Assembly: GCA_024235835.1 (NCBI GenBank)
Contig: JACKLQ010000001.1
Coordinates: 1,364,001-1,428,000 of the forward strand
DNA: 64,000 bases
Reading direction: 5' to 3'
Source: Thiobacillus sp.
GTDB lineage: Bacteria; Pseudomonadota; Gammaproteobacteria; Burkholderiales; Thiobacillaceae
The position numbers and the translations under genes are program-made. Below are positions 6,715-13,860 of the stretch, one piece after another. The number at the start of each line of letters is the position of its first letter. Within the stretch, counting starts at the first letter, position 1. Below the pieces are notes generated by a model. The model had not been told where the DNA came from. It was given only the letters and a program-made list of their open reading frames with translations, and searched no databases.

Positions 6715-7979
6715 GCCGCCTGTCGAACCCGCAGGTGCAGGCGATCCTCATCGAAGTGGCGCAGGGCATCCAGGGCGCTCACCACCCCGTCCTCGTGGAA
6801 GCCGTTGCGCCACCAGGCGCCGCAGTAGTAGGTCCGACGGGTGCCGTCGATCTCCCGGTGGCGCAGCTGGGCGGCCACCCCGGCGGGCGTGAACAGGGGG
6901 TGGTGGTAGGTCATGGAGGCGATCACCTTGTCCGGATCGATGCGCTCCGTGGCGTTCAGGGTGACGCACAGGGTCTCCGGGGCATCCAGGCCCTGGAGGA
7001 TGTTCATGTCGTAGGTGAGGCTGACGCGGCCGCCAGGCCCCTCGGGCATGAGGTAGTTCCAGGCCGCCCATGCCAGTCGTCGCTTCGGCAGCAAGCGGGT
7101 GTCGGTGTGCAGCACCGCGTCATTGGCCTGGTAGGGAATGGCGGACAGCACCGCCTGCTCCGCGGGCGTGGGGTCGGCCAGCAGGGCCAGAGCCTGGTCG
7201 CTGTGGCAGGCCAGGAACACCGCATCGAAGCGCTCGGTGCCCTGGTCCGTATGCAGCGACACGTGGTCGTGAAAACGGCTTACGGCCCGAATGGGCCTGC
7301 GGGTCTGCACCCGTTCCCGGAAGGGCGCGACCAGGCGCTCCACATAGGACCTGGACCCGCCCTGGATCACCCGCCAGGCGGGCCGGTCGGTGACAGACAG
7401 CAGGCCGTGGTTCATGAAGAAGCCCACGAAGAACCGCGCCGGGAAATCCAGCATGCGGGCCGGATCCGTGGACCAGATGGCCGCCCCCATGGGCATGATG
7501 TAGTAGTCCCGGAACATGGCCCCGTAGCCCCCCCGCTCCAGGTACGCCCCCAGGCTCACCTCCGTTCCGTCCGCCTTGAGCAGGTCGGGGGCCTCCCGGT
7601 TGAAGCGCAGCACATCCCCCAGCATGCCCCAGAAGCGGGGCCGAAGCAGGTTGCTGCGCTGGGCGAACAGGGCGTTCAGGCCGGTGCCGTTGTATTCCAG
7701 GCCGGAGCTTCCGCAACTGACGCTGAAGCTCATGTCGCTGTCCTGGCTTTCCACCCCCAGGTCCGCCAGCAACTGGGTGAAATGGGGGTAGGTACGGTGA
7801 TTGAAGACGATGAAGCCGGTGTCCACGGCGTAGTGCCGCCCGCCCAGGTCCACGTCATGGGTGCGCACGTGGCCGCCCACGTGGCCGCCGGCCTCGAACA
7901 CGGTGAAGTCATGCTCCGGAAACAGGTGGTGGGCGACCGTCAATCCCGCGATGCCGCTGCCGACGATGGCGATCTTCAT
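6711..7979 (-). CDS. FAD-dependent amine-oxidase-like oxidoreductase (NAD(P)-binding, COG2907)
   Basis: 422 residues starting MKIAIVGSGIAGLTVAHHL, the dinucleotide-binding fold, followed by the FAD motif AGGHVGGHVRTHDV. Internal family motifs are GFIVFNHRTYPHFTQLL, YNGTGLNALFAQR and the C-terminal FAD-contact region YYCGAWWRNGFHEDGVVSA. It belongs to the flavoprotein group found with cfa and DUF1365. In Rhodobacter-type clusters such flavoproteins have been linked to desaturation on the way to furan fatty acids, so a lipid-desaturase role is plausible but inferred. The ATG at 7979 overlaps the lipocalin stop; the frame stays open upstream only as a shadow. Confidence 0.92.
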   Translation of the reverse strand: MKIAIVGSGIAGLTVAHHLFPEHDFTVFEAGGHVGGHVRTHDVDLGGRHYAVDTGFIVFNHRTYPHFTQLLADLGVESQDSDMSFSVSCGSSGLEYNGTGLNALFAQRSNLLRPRFWGMLGDVLRFNREAPDLLKADGTEVSLGAYLERGGYGAMFRDYYIMPMGAAIWSTDPARMLDFPARFFVGFFMNHGLLSVTDRPAWRVIQGGSRSYVERLVAPFRERVQTRRPIRAVSRFHDHVSLHTDQGTERFDAVFLACHSDQALALLADPTPAEQAVLSAIPYQANDAVLHTDTRLLPKRRLAWAAWNYLMPEGPGGRVSLTYDMNILQGLDAPETLCVTLNATERIDPDKVIASMTYHHPLFTPAGVAAQLRHREIDGTRRTYYCGAWWRNGFHEDGVVSALDALRHFDEDRLHLRVRQAA

Positions 7980-8509
7980 GGCGCGTAGCCTCCCCGCTGG
8001 GGGACGCGCCGCAGTTTCGTGACGTCGTAGCCCCAGGCGGCGATGCGCGCCTCGATGTCCCGGTACTGTGCCTCGGGAATCAGGGGGGCACGTGCCATGA
8101 CCCAGACGTAGTCCCGCTTCTGGCGGGCAATGACGGTGACGCCGTAGTCCTCGCTCAGGTATGTGATGCGGTAGTCCGCCTTGATGGGCCAGATGAACTG
8201 CATGCCCCACACCGCGTTGCCGGTCTTTTCCACCACGAAGCCGGTGGGGGTCATGCGGCGGGGCTCGCCGTCGAAGCTGCCCTCCCGGAAGGTGAAGGTG
8301 GTGACCACGGAGCCGTCCGTATTCAGCCTGTAGGACTCCACGGCATTCCAGGCATTGCGTTCCGGGAAGGTAGGGAGATGGGCGATGACGTACCAGTCGC
8401 CCATGAAACGCTCCAGGTCCACCTGGGCCACCGGTTCCATGGGCGGCAGGGGCGTGGTCTGGCAGCCGGCCAGCAGTCCGGCGCCCACGAGGGCCACCCA
8501 GGGTTTCAT
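7976..8509 (-). CDS. blc: Outer-membrane lipocalin lipoprotein (Blc-like)
   Basis: 177 residues with a lipoprotein signal ending in the lipobox LLAGC. A lipocalin barrel follows: the first conserved block RFMGDWYVIAHLP contains the GxW motif, then PTGFVVEKTGNAVWGMQFIWP and YVWVMARAP. Blc homologues bind fatty acids and lysophospholipids at the outer membrane. In this operon it could carry the modified or oxidised acyl chains (inference). It overlaps both neighbours by 4 bp. Confidence 0.93.
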   Translation of the reverse strand: MKPWVALVGAGLLAGCQTTPLPPMEPVAQVDLERFMGDWYVIAHLPTFPERNAWNAVESYRLNTDGSVVTTFTFREGSFDGEPRRMTPTGFVVEKTGNAVWGMQFIWPIKADYRITYLSEDYGVTVIARQKRDYVWVMARAPLIPEAQYRDIEARIAAWGYDVTKLRRVPQRGGYAP

Positions 8510-9321
8510 CTCAAGGCCTCCCCAACGGATTTCGCCTGTTCACTCCGGCGGGGCCAGGGGAAGAAGGCGCTGGTGCGGGCGACATAGTCGCGGTAGGCGG
8601 GACGCCGCTCCACCATGTCCTGCTCCAGCAGGGTCACGCCCGAGACCCGCAGCAGCAAGACGGTCATCAGCAGGGGCGAGACGATGGTCCAGAGACCGCC
8701 GGCTGCCAGGGCGACAAGCCAGGCGCCCCACCAGACGCAGAACTCGCCGAAATAGTTGGGATGGCGGCTATAGCGCCAGAGGCCCCGGTCCATGACCCGG
8801 CCCGCGTTGGCAGGATCGGCCTTGAAGCGGGCAAGTTGCCAGTCCGCTAGGCCTTCGTGGGCCAGGCCGAACAGCCAAAGACAGGCCCCAGCCCAGTCCA
8901 GGGGACCCAGGGGCGCATCCCCGGACAGGGCGGCCATGAGGGGCAGGGCCACGACCCAGGCCAGCACCGCCTGCAGGCCGAACACCAGGTACAGGCTCTT
9001 GAATGCGAAACGGGGCTGGTTGCGGGCGCGGATGGCCTGGTAGCGACGGTCCTCCCCATGCCCCCGGTTGCGCCAGGTGATATGGCTGGACAGGCGCAGG
9101 GCCCAGAGGGTGGAAAGCCCCAGGACCAGCGCCTCCCGGGGGCCGACCTGTGGCGCGGCCAGGGCGTAGGCCCAGCCGCCCAGGGCGATCATCACCGCCC
9201 AGAGGCTGTCGACGATGCTCACATCACGCCGCGGGAGGCTCACCAGCCAGGTAGCCACGGCAGCCAGGACGATCCAGCCCAGGGCCAGCAGGGCAATATT
9301 CCAGGCAAAGCCGGCGTTCAT
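8506..9321 (-). CDS. DUF1295 / steroid 5-alpha-reductase-like integral membrane protein
   Basis: 271 residues with about seven hydrophobic helices and the family block GLWRYSRHPNYFGEFCVWWG, which binds NAD(P)H in relatives, followed by a LEQDMVERRPAYRDY motif. DUF1295 proteins are predicted membrane reductases or methyltransferase-fold enzymes acting on lipids. The ATG at 9321 overlaps the stop of the DUF2878 gene. Repeated association of this family with cfa and DUF1365 supports action on the same acyl chains. Confidence 0.92.
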   Translation of the reverse strand: MNAGFAWNIALLALGWIVLAAVATWLVSLPRRDVSIVDSLWAVMIALGGWAYALAAPQVGPREALVLGLSTLWALRLSSHITWRNRGHGEDRRYQAIRARNQPRFAFKSLYLVFGLQAVLAWVVALPLMAALSGDAPLGPLDWAGACLWLFGLAHEGLADWQLARFKADPANAGRVMDRGLWRYSRHPNYFGEFCVWWGAWLVALAAGGLWTIVSPLLMTVLLLRVSGVTLLEQDMVERRPAYRDYVARTSAFFPWPRRSEQAKSVGEALR

Positions 9322-9878
9322 GGCTCGTCCACCCGAGCCAAGGCCGATGCGGCCCACAACAACATGGGTGTCAACAGGGCCCAGGCGGCCGCAAGCACGG
9401 CCAGGGCGACGGGGGCATTCAGGAATGTCATGGCCCCCAGCTCCGCGCCACCCCAATAGGCGGCGGGACCGCCCACGCCGCCGAGCCCGGCGGCCAGCCA
9501 GGTACGGCCCTGCAGGGGGCGCAGGGACACGTTCAGGGTGGTGGCGAAGTTAGCCCACAAGGCGGCCATCCACATGGGGGCCATCCATACAGCCATGCCT
9601 TCGCCGGCGAAGGCCACCCAGCCGCTGGCCTGGAGCAGGCTGTCGAAGGCCAGGCCGGCCAGCATGGCAAGGCCCAACAGGATCGCTTCGCTTCGGTATG
9701 GCCGCACCCACCGCAGATGACCGGTCACCAGGGCAGACACCACTACCAGCCCCCACTCTGGCTGTCCCCTGGATGCCGTGAGCACCACGGCCCACCAGCC
9801 GGCCTGGAAAGCCATCAGGTTGACCAGCCAGGCCGGCGGGTACACGGCCGCGTTCCGGCGCAGTCCGTCGGCGAACAT
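9318..9878 (-). CDS. DUF2878 integral membrane protein
   Basis: 186 residues, mostly hydrophobic, with about five membrane segments: LVNLMAFQAGWWAVVL, VSALVTGHL, LLGLAMLAGLAFDSLLQA and MWMAALWANFATTLN. It matches the DUF2878 family, which is nearly always encoded beside DUF1295 and cfa genes. The biochemical role is unknown. The start ATG (9878) shares one base with the stop of the preceding cfa-like gene. Confidence 0.87.
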   Translation of the reverse strand: MFADGLRRNAAVYPPAWLVNLMAFQAGWWAVVLTASRGQPEWGLVVVSALVTGHLRWVRPYRSEAILLGLAMLAGLAFDSLLQASGWVAFAGEGMAVWMAPMWMAALWANFATTLNVSLRPLQGRTWLAAGLGGVGGPAAYWGGAELGAMTFLNAPVALAVLAAAWALLTPMLLWAASALARVDEP

Positions 9879-10933
9879 CAGTCGCGCCCCTCCGGGCGCA
9901 GGTACAGGTAATGCCCGACCCACCATTGCTGTCCCTGGTCATAGCCGAACAGTTCGGCGCAGGCCATGAAGAAGATGCGCCAGCGCTGCCACCAAAGCTG
10001 GGCCTGTTCGGTGCCGTAGGTCTCGGCCAGGATGGGCATGACAGCTGCTCTATGGCTGTCCATGGCCTCAAGCCAGGCGTTGAGCGTGCGTTCGTAGTGG
10101 CGACCGTCCCAGCGCCAGCGTCGCACCAGTTTCATGTGATCCTGGAAGCGCAGGGGCAAATCGTCGCTGGGCATCAATCCGCCGCTGAAGAAGTGGCGAC
10201 CCATCCAGTCCGTGGGCCCCTGTTCCTCGAAGAAATAGGGCGTGGACCGGTGGCAGAACACATGCAGGAGGAACCGTCCTTCCGGCCGCAGCCAGCCATG
10301 CACCCGGGCGATCAGGGCGCGCCAGTTGCGCATGTGCTCGAACATCTCCACCGAGACCACGCGGTCGAAACGCTCCGAAATGTCGAAGTCGTTCATGTCC
10401 GCGGTGACCACCCGCAGGTTGGCCAAGCCCATGGCTTTGGCCCGGGACTCGACGAATGCCTTCTGGGAGCGGGAATTTGAAACTGCGGTGATGCGGGCGG
10501 CAGGATAGCTCTGCGCCATCCAGAGACTCAGGGACCCCCAGCCGCATCCCAGTTCCAGGATGTCCTGGCCGTCGGCCAGGCCGGCATGCTCGCAGGTCAG
10601 GGCCAGGGCCTTCGCCTCCGCCTGGGACAGGTCCGTCACGCCTTCGCCCCAGTGGCAGGCGCTGTACTTGCGTCGTGGACCCAGCACCTTTTCGAAGAAG
10701 GCTGCCGGCACCTCGTAATGCTGCGCGTTGGCCTGTTCCGGCACCAGGGCTATGGGGCCTGCATCCATGCCCCGGATCAGCTCCTCGGCTGCCTCCGCGG
10801 CGACGCCGCAGTCCCCGGCCTGGATCTCTTCCAGGCGCTGGGCCAGCAAGCGCCGTATGCCCTGGCGGATCACCGTATCGGGGACCAGACCCTGCTCCAC
10901 CCAGCTGATGGCCATGCGTGCGGCTGTGGTCAT
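9878..10933 (-). CDS. Cyclopropane-fatty-acyl-phospholipid-synthase-like SAM methyltransferase
   Basis: 351 residues, shorter and more divergent than the other Cfa homologue of the operon. It has NAQHYEVPAAFF, the substrate block KYSACHWGEGV, the SAM-binding loop LELGCGWGSLSLWMA, VVSVEMFEHM and FFSGGLMPS. It lacks the long N-terminal domain of true Cfa. This subfamily may methylate a different acyl position or substrate. It is the second gene of the operon, 44 bp after the peroxidase stop; that is the only sizeable gap in the upper part of the operon. Confidence 0.9.
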   Translation of the reverse strand: MTTAARMAISWVEQGLVPDTVIRQGIRRLLAQRLEEIQAGDCGVAAEAAEELIRGMDAGPIALVPEQANAQHYEVPAAFFEKVLGPRRKYSACHWGEGVTDLSQAEAKALALTCEHAGLADGQDILELGCGWGSLSLWMAQSYPAARITAVSNSRSQKAFVESRAKAMGLANLRVVTADMNDFDISERFDRVVSVEMFEHMRNWRALIARVHGWLRPEGRFLLHVFCHRSTPYFFEEQGPTDWMGRHFFSGGLMPSDDLPLRFQDHMKLVRRWRWDGRHYERTLNAWLEAMDSHRAAVMPILAETYGTEQAQLWWQRWRIFFMACAELFGYDQGQQWWVGHYLYLRPEGRD

Positions 10934-10977
10934 GGGCGTTCCTTGTCTTTCCGTTGGTCCAGGATGTCGTGATGGGT

Positions 10978-11604
10978 TCAGGTGGTCCGCTTCACCACGC
11001 GACGGGCATCCAGCATCCGGGTCAGTTCCTGCATCAGGCGCCGGTCGTCAGGAGCGACGGCGGACTCGAAGCTCAGTACACGGTTGCCGTCCCTGTCGAT
11101 CAGATACTTGTGGAAATTCCAGCGGGGCTGTTGGCCGGTGCGACGGTGCAGTTCGGCATACAGGGTGCTGCGCCCCTTCCCTACCACCCTCGTCTTCTCG
11201 AACATGGGGAATTCCACCCCGTAGGTCAGGCGGCAGAACGTTGCGATCTGCTTGTTGCTGCCCGGTTCCTGGCCACCAAAGTCGTTGGAGGGGAAGCCCA
11301 GCACCACCAGGCCCCGGTCCTTGTATTTCCGGTAGAGGGCCTCCAGTGGGGCATATTGGTCCGTGAAGCCGCAGTAGCTGGCTGTGTTGACCACCAGCAC
11401 CACATTGCCCGCGTAGCGACACAAATCCTGGGACTCGCCGGTCTGCAAGCTGCCGAAGGTATGACGCAGCACCTGGGGGCAATCCCCGGCCCGGGCCTGG
11501 AATGCCAGCAATGTCGCCGCCAACAGCAGCACAAAGGTAGCCAGGTAGGGGACCGCAGTGAGGTGATGAAGCGGGACCAGCTTGGACAAATAGCGTGTTT
11601 TCAT
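10978..11604 (-). CDS. Glutathione-peroxidase family protein, membrane-anchored or exported
   Basis: 208 residues. An N-terminal hydrophobic segment (about 17-38) ends in a possible signal cleavage near FQARA. The thioredoxin-fold peroxidase domain follows, with catalytic Cys78 in VVNTASYCGFT, the Gln motif GFPSNDFGGQEPGSN and the Trp motif WNFHKYLID. Cys-type bacterial enzymes generally use thioredoxin and reduce lipid hydroperoxides. It is the first gene of the lipid operon; its -10/-35 promoter and an operator-like palindrome lie just upstream, and the palindrome contains its ribosome-binding AGGA. Confidence 0.92.
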   Translation of the reverse strand: MKTRYLSKLVPLHHLTAVPYLATFVLLLAATLLAFQARAGDCPQVLRHTFGSLQTGESQDLCRYAGNVVLVVNTASYCGFTDQYAPLEALYRKYKDRGLVVLGFPSNDFGGQEPGSNKQIATFCRLTYGVEFPMFEKTRVVGKGRSTLYAELHRRTGQQPRWNFHKYLIDRDGNRVLSFESAVAPDDRRLMQELTRMLDARRVVKRTT

Positions 11605-11608
11605 TTGA

Positions 11609-11621
11609 TTGTCCTGGACAA
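11609..11621. promoter_or_regulatory. Operator-like palindrome 1 (TTGTCCTGGACAA)
   Basis: A perfect 13-bp palindrome around one central base. It ends 5 bases before the ATG of the peroxidase gene, includes its AGGA ribosome site, and lies about +10 to +22 from the expected transcription start. The same sequence recurs at 11671-11685 and 12073-12085. It is the best candidate for the binding site of the adjacent MerR/LitR regulator. Confidence 0.75.
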
Positions 11622-11637
11622 AAGTGCAATTGACTCT

Positions 11638-11666
11638 AAGATAGGCACATCAAAATCAATTGTCAA
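11638..11666 (-). promoter_or_regulatory. Sigma-70 type promoter of the glutathione peroxidase-cfa operon
   Basis: On the minus strand, TTGACA (11666-11661) is followed after exactly 17 bases by TATCTT (11643-11638). This is a near-consensus vegetative promoter for the leftward operon. It is bracketed by two operator-like palindromes: one just upstream of the -35 box, the other downstream of the start point. That layout suits a repressor that blocks a strong promoter. Confidence 0.78.
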
Positions 11667-11670
11667 TTAA

Positions 11671-11685
11671 TTTGTCCAGGACAAA
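11671..11685. promoter_or_regulatory. Operator-like palindrome 2 (TTTGTCCAGGACAAA)
   Basis: A perfect 15-bp palindrome that overlaps the first base of the regulator start codon and contains its AGGA ribosome site. Its centre is 63 bp (about six helical turns) from palindrome 1, consistent with cooperative binding by an oligomeric repressor and with autoregulation. Confidence 0.75.
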
Positions 11686-12608
11686 TGGATACCCAAGCGC
11701 CATCCCTGAACATCACCGCCGTGGAGCGGGAAACCGGAATCTCCAAGGACGTGCTGCGCAAGTGGGAAACCCGGTACGGCTTCCCGACGCCTCTGCGGGA
11801 CGCCAACGGCGAACGCCTGTATCCGACGGACCAGGTGGTGCGCCTGCGCCTCATCAAGCGGCTCATGGATGCGGGCTTGAGGCCTTCGAAGCTGGTGGGG
11901 CGCCCCGACGAGGAACTCCAGGCCCTGAGCTCACGCCCTGTCATGGCAGCCGAACCCGAAGGACCCGGACAGGCGTTCATCTCCGAGGCCCTGGACCTGC
12001 TCGGACAGCACGATCTGAAGGCCCTCAGACGACTGCTCTCCCGGCAGTTGCAACAGCAAGGACTTCGAATTTTTGTCCAGGACAAGGTTGGCCCCTTGTC
12101 CCAGGCCGTGGGAGAGGCCTGGTCCAGGGGAAACCTGGAAATCCATGAGGAACACCTGTACACGGAGGTGGTTCAGGATCTGTTGCGGGGTGCCCAGAAC
12201 CCCCTCAACGACCCGGAGGGACGACCTCGCCTGCTGCTCACGACCTTGCCTGGCGAGGCCCACAGCCTGGGCCTGCTCATGGTGGCCTCGGTGCTGGTCC
12301 TGGGGGGTGCCCACTGTATATCCCTGGGGGCCCAGACTCCGACGGACGACATCCGCAAGGCGGCCCGGGCCCACGAAGTGGACGCCGTGGTGCTGTCCTT
12401 CAGCGCCGCCTTTGCCCGGCGCCGGATTCCCGCCGCCCTGGCGGAACTGAGGCAGCGGCTGGCCGCTGAGGTGGAGATCTGGGCCGGTGGCGCCGGCACC
12501 GCACGCCTCGCCCACCAGGGGGAGGGCATCCGCCTGCTGCCTGACCTGGCGCAGGCCGAGGAGGCCCTGGGCCTCTGGCGCGGGTCCAGGGGAGGTCCCG
12601 CCGCCTGA
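11685..12608 (+). CDS. litR: MerR-family transcriptional regulator with B12-binding domain (LitR/CarH-type photoreceptor)
   Basis: 307 residues. An N-terminal MerR winged helix (ITAVERETGISKDVLRKWET) is followed by a four-helix bundle and a cobalamin-binding Rossmann domain. The photoreceptor signature W-x9-EH is present as Trp146, Glu156 and His157. The lower axial ligand motif is E191-A-H193-S-L-G196. CarH/LitR proteins bind adenosylcobalamin, repress in the dark as tetramers and release DNA when light breaks the Co-C bond. Here the gene is divergent from the lipid/peroxide operon and carries its own operator-like palindrome over the start. Light sensing is inferred from the motifs. Confidence 0.92.
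   Translation: MDTQAPSLNITAVERETGISKDVLRKWETRYGFPTPLRDANGERLYPTDQVVRLRLIKRLMDAGLRPSKLVGRPDEELQALSSRPVMAAEPEGPGQAFISEALDLLGQHDLKALRRLLSRQLQQQGLRIFVQDKVGPLSQAVGEAWSRGNLEIHEEHLYTEVVQDLLRGAQNPLNDPEGRPRLLLTTLPGEAHSLGLLMVASVLVLGGAHCISLGAQTPTDDIRKAARAHEVDAVVLSFSAAFARRRIPAALAELRQRLAAEVEIWAGGAGTARLAHQGEGIRLLPDLAQAEEALGLWRGSRGGPAA
12073..12085. promoter_or_regulatory. Operator-like palindrome 3, inside the regulator gene
   Basis: A third exact copy of TTGTCCAGGACAA lies 389 bases into the regulator coding sequence (codons for FVQDK). Twelve fixed bases are very unlikely to recur by chance in 64 kb, so an auxiliary operator, with looping to the divergent promoter or a roadblock, is likely. Confidence 0.65.
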
Positions 12609-12632
12609 ACCCGGCCCCGTTACTGCCCCGGC

Positions 12633-13778
12633 TCAGGGCAGATCGATGGTGGGAATCTCGATGGCCGGTGCCCCGCCCCGGCCATGGGCCGTGGAAGCTG
12701 AGGTAGTGAAACCTTCCTCGTCCCCCCGCTCCGCCAGCAGGTGCAGTTGCCTGGGGGAATCGGAATTGGCCTTGGCCTCCTCGAAATCGATCCGTCCCTC
12801 CCGGTAGAGTCGGATGAGGGCGTAGTCGAAGCTCTGCAACTCGGGCGAGTGGCCTTCCTCGATGATCTCCCGGATCTCTCCCATGCGGTTGTCCCGGATC
12901 AGTTCCCTCAGGTGGTAATCCACGCTGAACACCTCCACGGCGGGGATGCGGGCCCCCTCCCTGGTGCGCACCAGGCGCTGGGCCACGATGGCCACCAGGC
13001 AGGAAGCCAGGTCGAAAAGCACCGCGCCGCGGGTTTCCAGGGGAAAGAAGCTGATGATCCGGGTAAGGGCCTGGTAACTGTTGATGGCGTGGAGCGTGGA
13101 GAGGCAGAAATGGCCGGTATTGGCGTAGCCGATCACCTGCTCCATGGTGTGCCGTTCCCGGATCTCCCCCACCATGATCATGTCCGGCGACTCTCGCAAG
13201 CCGTTGATCAGGGCCACGTCGTAGGAGTCCGTGTCGGTACCCACCTCCCGCTGGTTCACCAGGGATTTCTTGTGGCTGAAGACGTACTCGACGGGATCTT
13301 CCACGGTAAGGATGTGGCCTTCCAGTAGGGTGTTGCGGTGCTCGATCATGGAGGCCATGGTGGTGGTCTTGCCGGAACCGGCCGCCCCCACCACCAGGAC
13401 AAGCCCCCGCCGCTCCAGGGCCAGGCGTTCCAGTGGCGCCGGCATGCCGAGATCGGCCAGGGCCGGGATGACGGGGTCCAGCCGCCGCGCCACCAGGGCC
13501 ACCGACCCCCGTTGCTGGAACACGTTGACGCGGAAGCGGCCCACGCCGGGAATGCCGTAGCCGAAGTTCATCTCCCGGGTTTCCTCGAAGCGCCGGATCT
13601 GCTCCGGGTTCATGAGCTCATAGGCCAGTTGCCTGGCGTCGTCGGCAGACAGTTCGGGCAGGCTGGTGGGCCGCACGCGGCCATCGATCTTCAGGCTGAC
13701 CTTGGCACCCGCCGTAATGAACAGGTCGGACGCCTCTTTCTGCACCATGGCGTGCAGCAGTTGGACAATGCTGGTCAC
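12633..13778 (-). CDS. pilU: Type IV pilus twitching-motility ATPase PilU
   Basis: About 381 residues of the PilT/PilU retraction ATPase family. The N-terminal block MVQKEASDLFITAGAKVSLKI, Walker A GAAGSGKTTTMASMI, Asp box, Walker B SPDMIMVGEIRER and His box FCLSTLHAIN are all present. PilU-like features are the early LFITAG block and the long C-terminal tail. A GTG at 13778 preceded by GAGG is preferred over an upstream TTG at 13793. PilU acts with PilT in pilus disassembly; no pilT is visible here. It is convergent with the regulator gene. Confidence 0.9.
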   Translation of the reverse strand: MTSIVQLLHAMVQKEASDLFITAGAKVSLKIDGRVRPTSLPELSADDARQLAYELMNPEQIRRFEETREMNFGYGIPGVGRFRVNVFQQRGSVALVARRLDPVIPALADLGMPAPLERLALERRGLVLVVGAAGSGKTTTMASMIEHRNTLLEGHILTVEDPVEYVFSHKKSLVNQREVGTDTDSYDVALINGLRESPDMIMVGEIRERHTMEQVIGYANTGHFCLSTLHAINSYQALTRIISFFPLETRGAVLFDLASCLVAIVAQRLVRTREGARIPAVEVFSVDYHLRELIRDNRMGEIREIIEEGHSPELQSFDYALIRLYREGRIDFEEAKANSDSPRQLHLLAERGDEEGFTTSASTAHGRGGAPAIEIPTIDLP

Positions 13779-13860
13779 GGCCCCTCGCTTCAATGATCAG
13801 GGAGGGATGTAACGTACCACTTTCCGCGCCAGGCGGGCTGCCGCCTCAGGGGCGAAATGC

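Noticed and set aside
10949..10965. Fourth LitR-type site in the gpx-cfa gap (TTGGTCCAGGATGT)
   Set aside because: It shares only GTCCAGGA with the palindrome and has an extra base in one half-site; such words are common in this G+C-rich DNA.
13797..13860. Extension of soeC in another frame (AEHFAPEAAARLARKVVRY)
   Set aside because: SoeC ends naturally at ERWFFFAQANHPQNLYYQVVG; the extra residues require a frameshift and match nothing.
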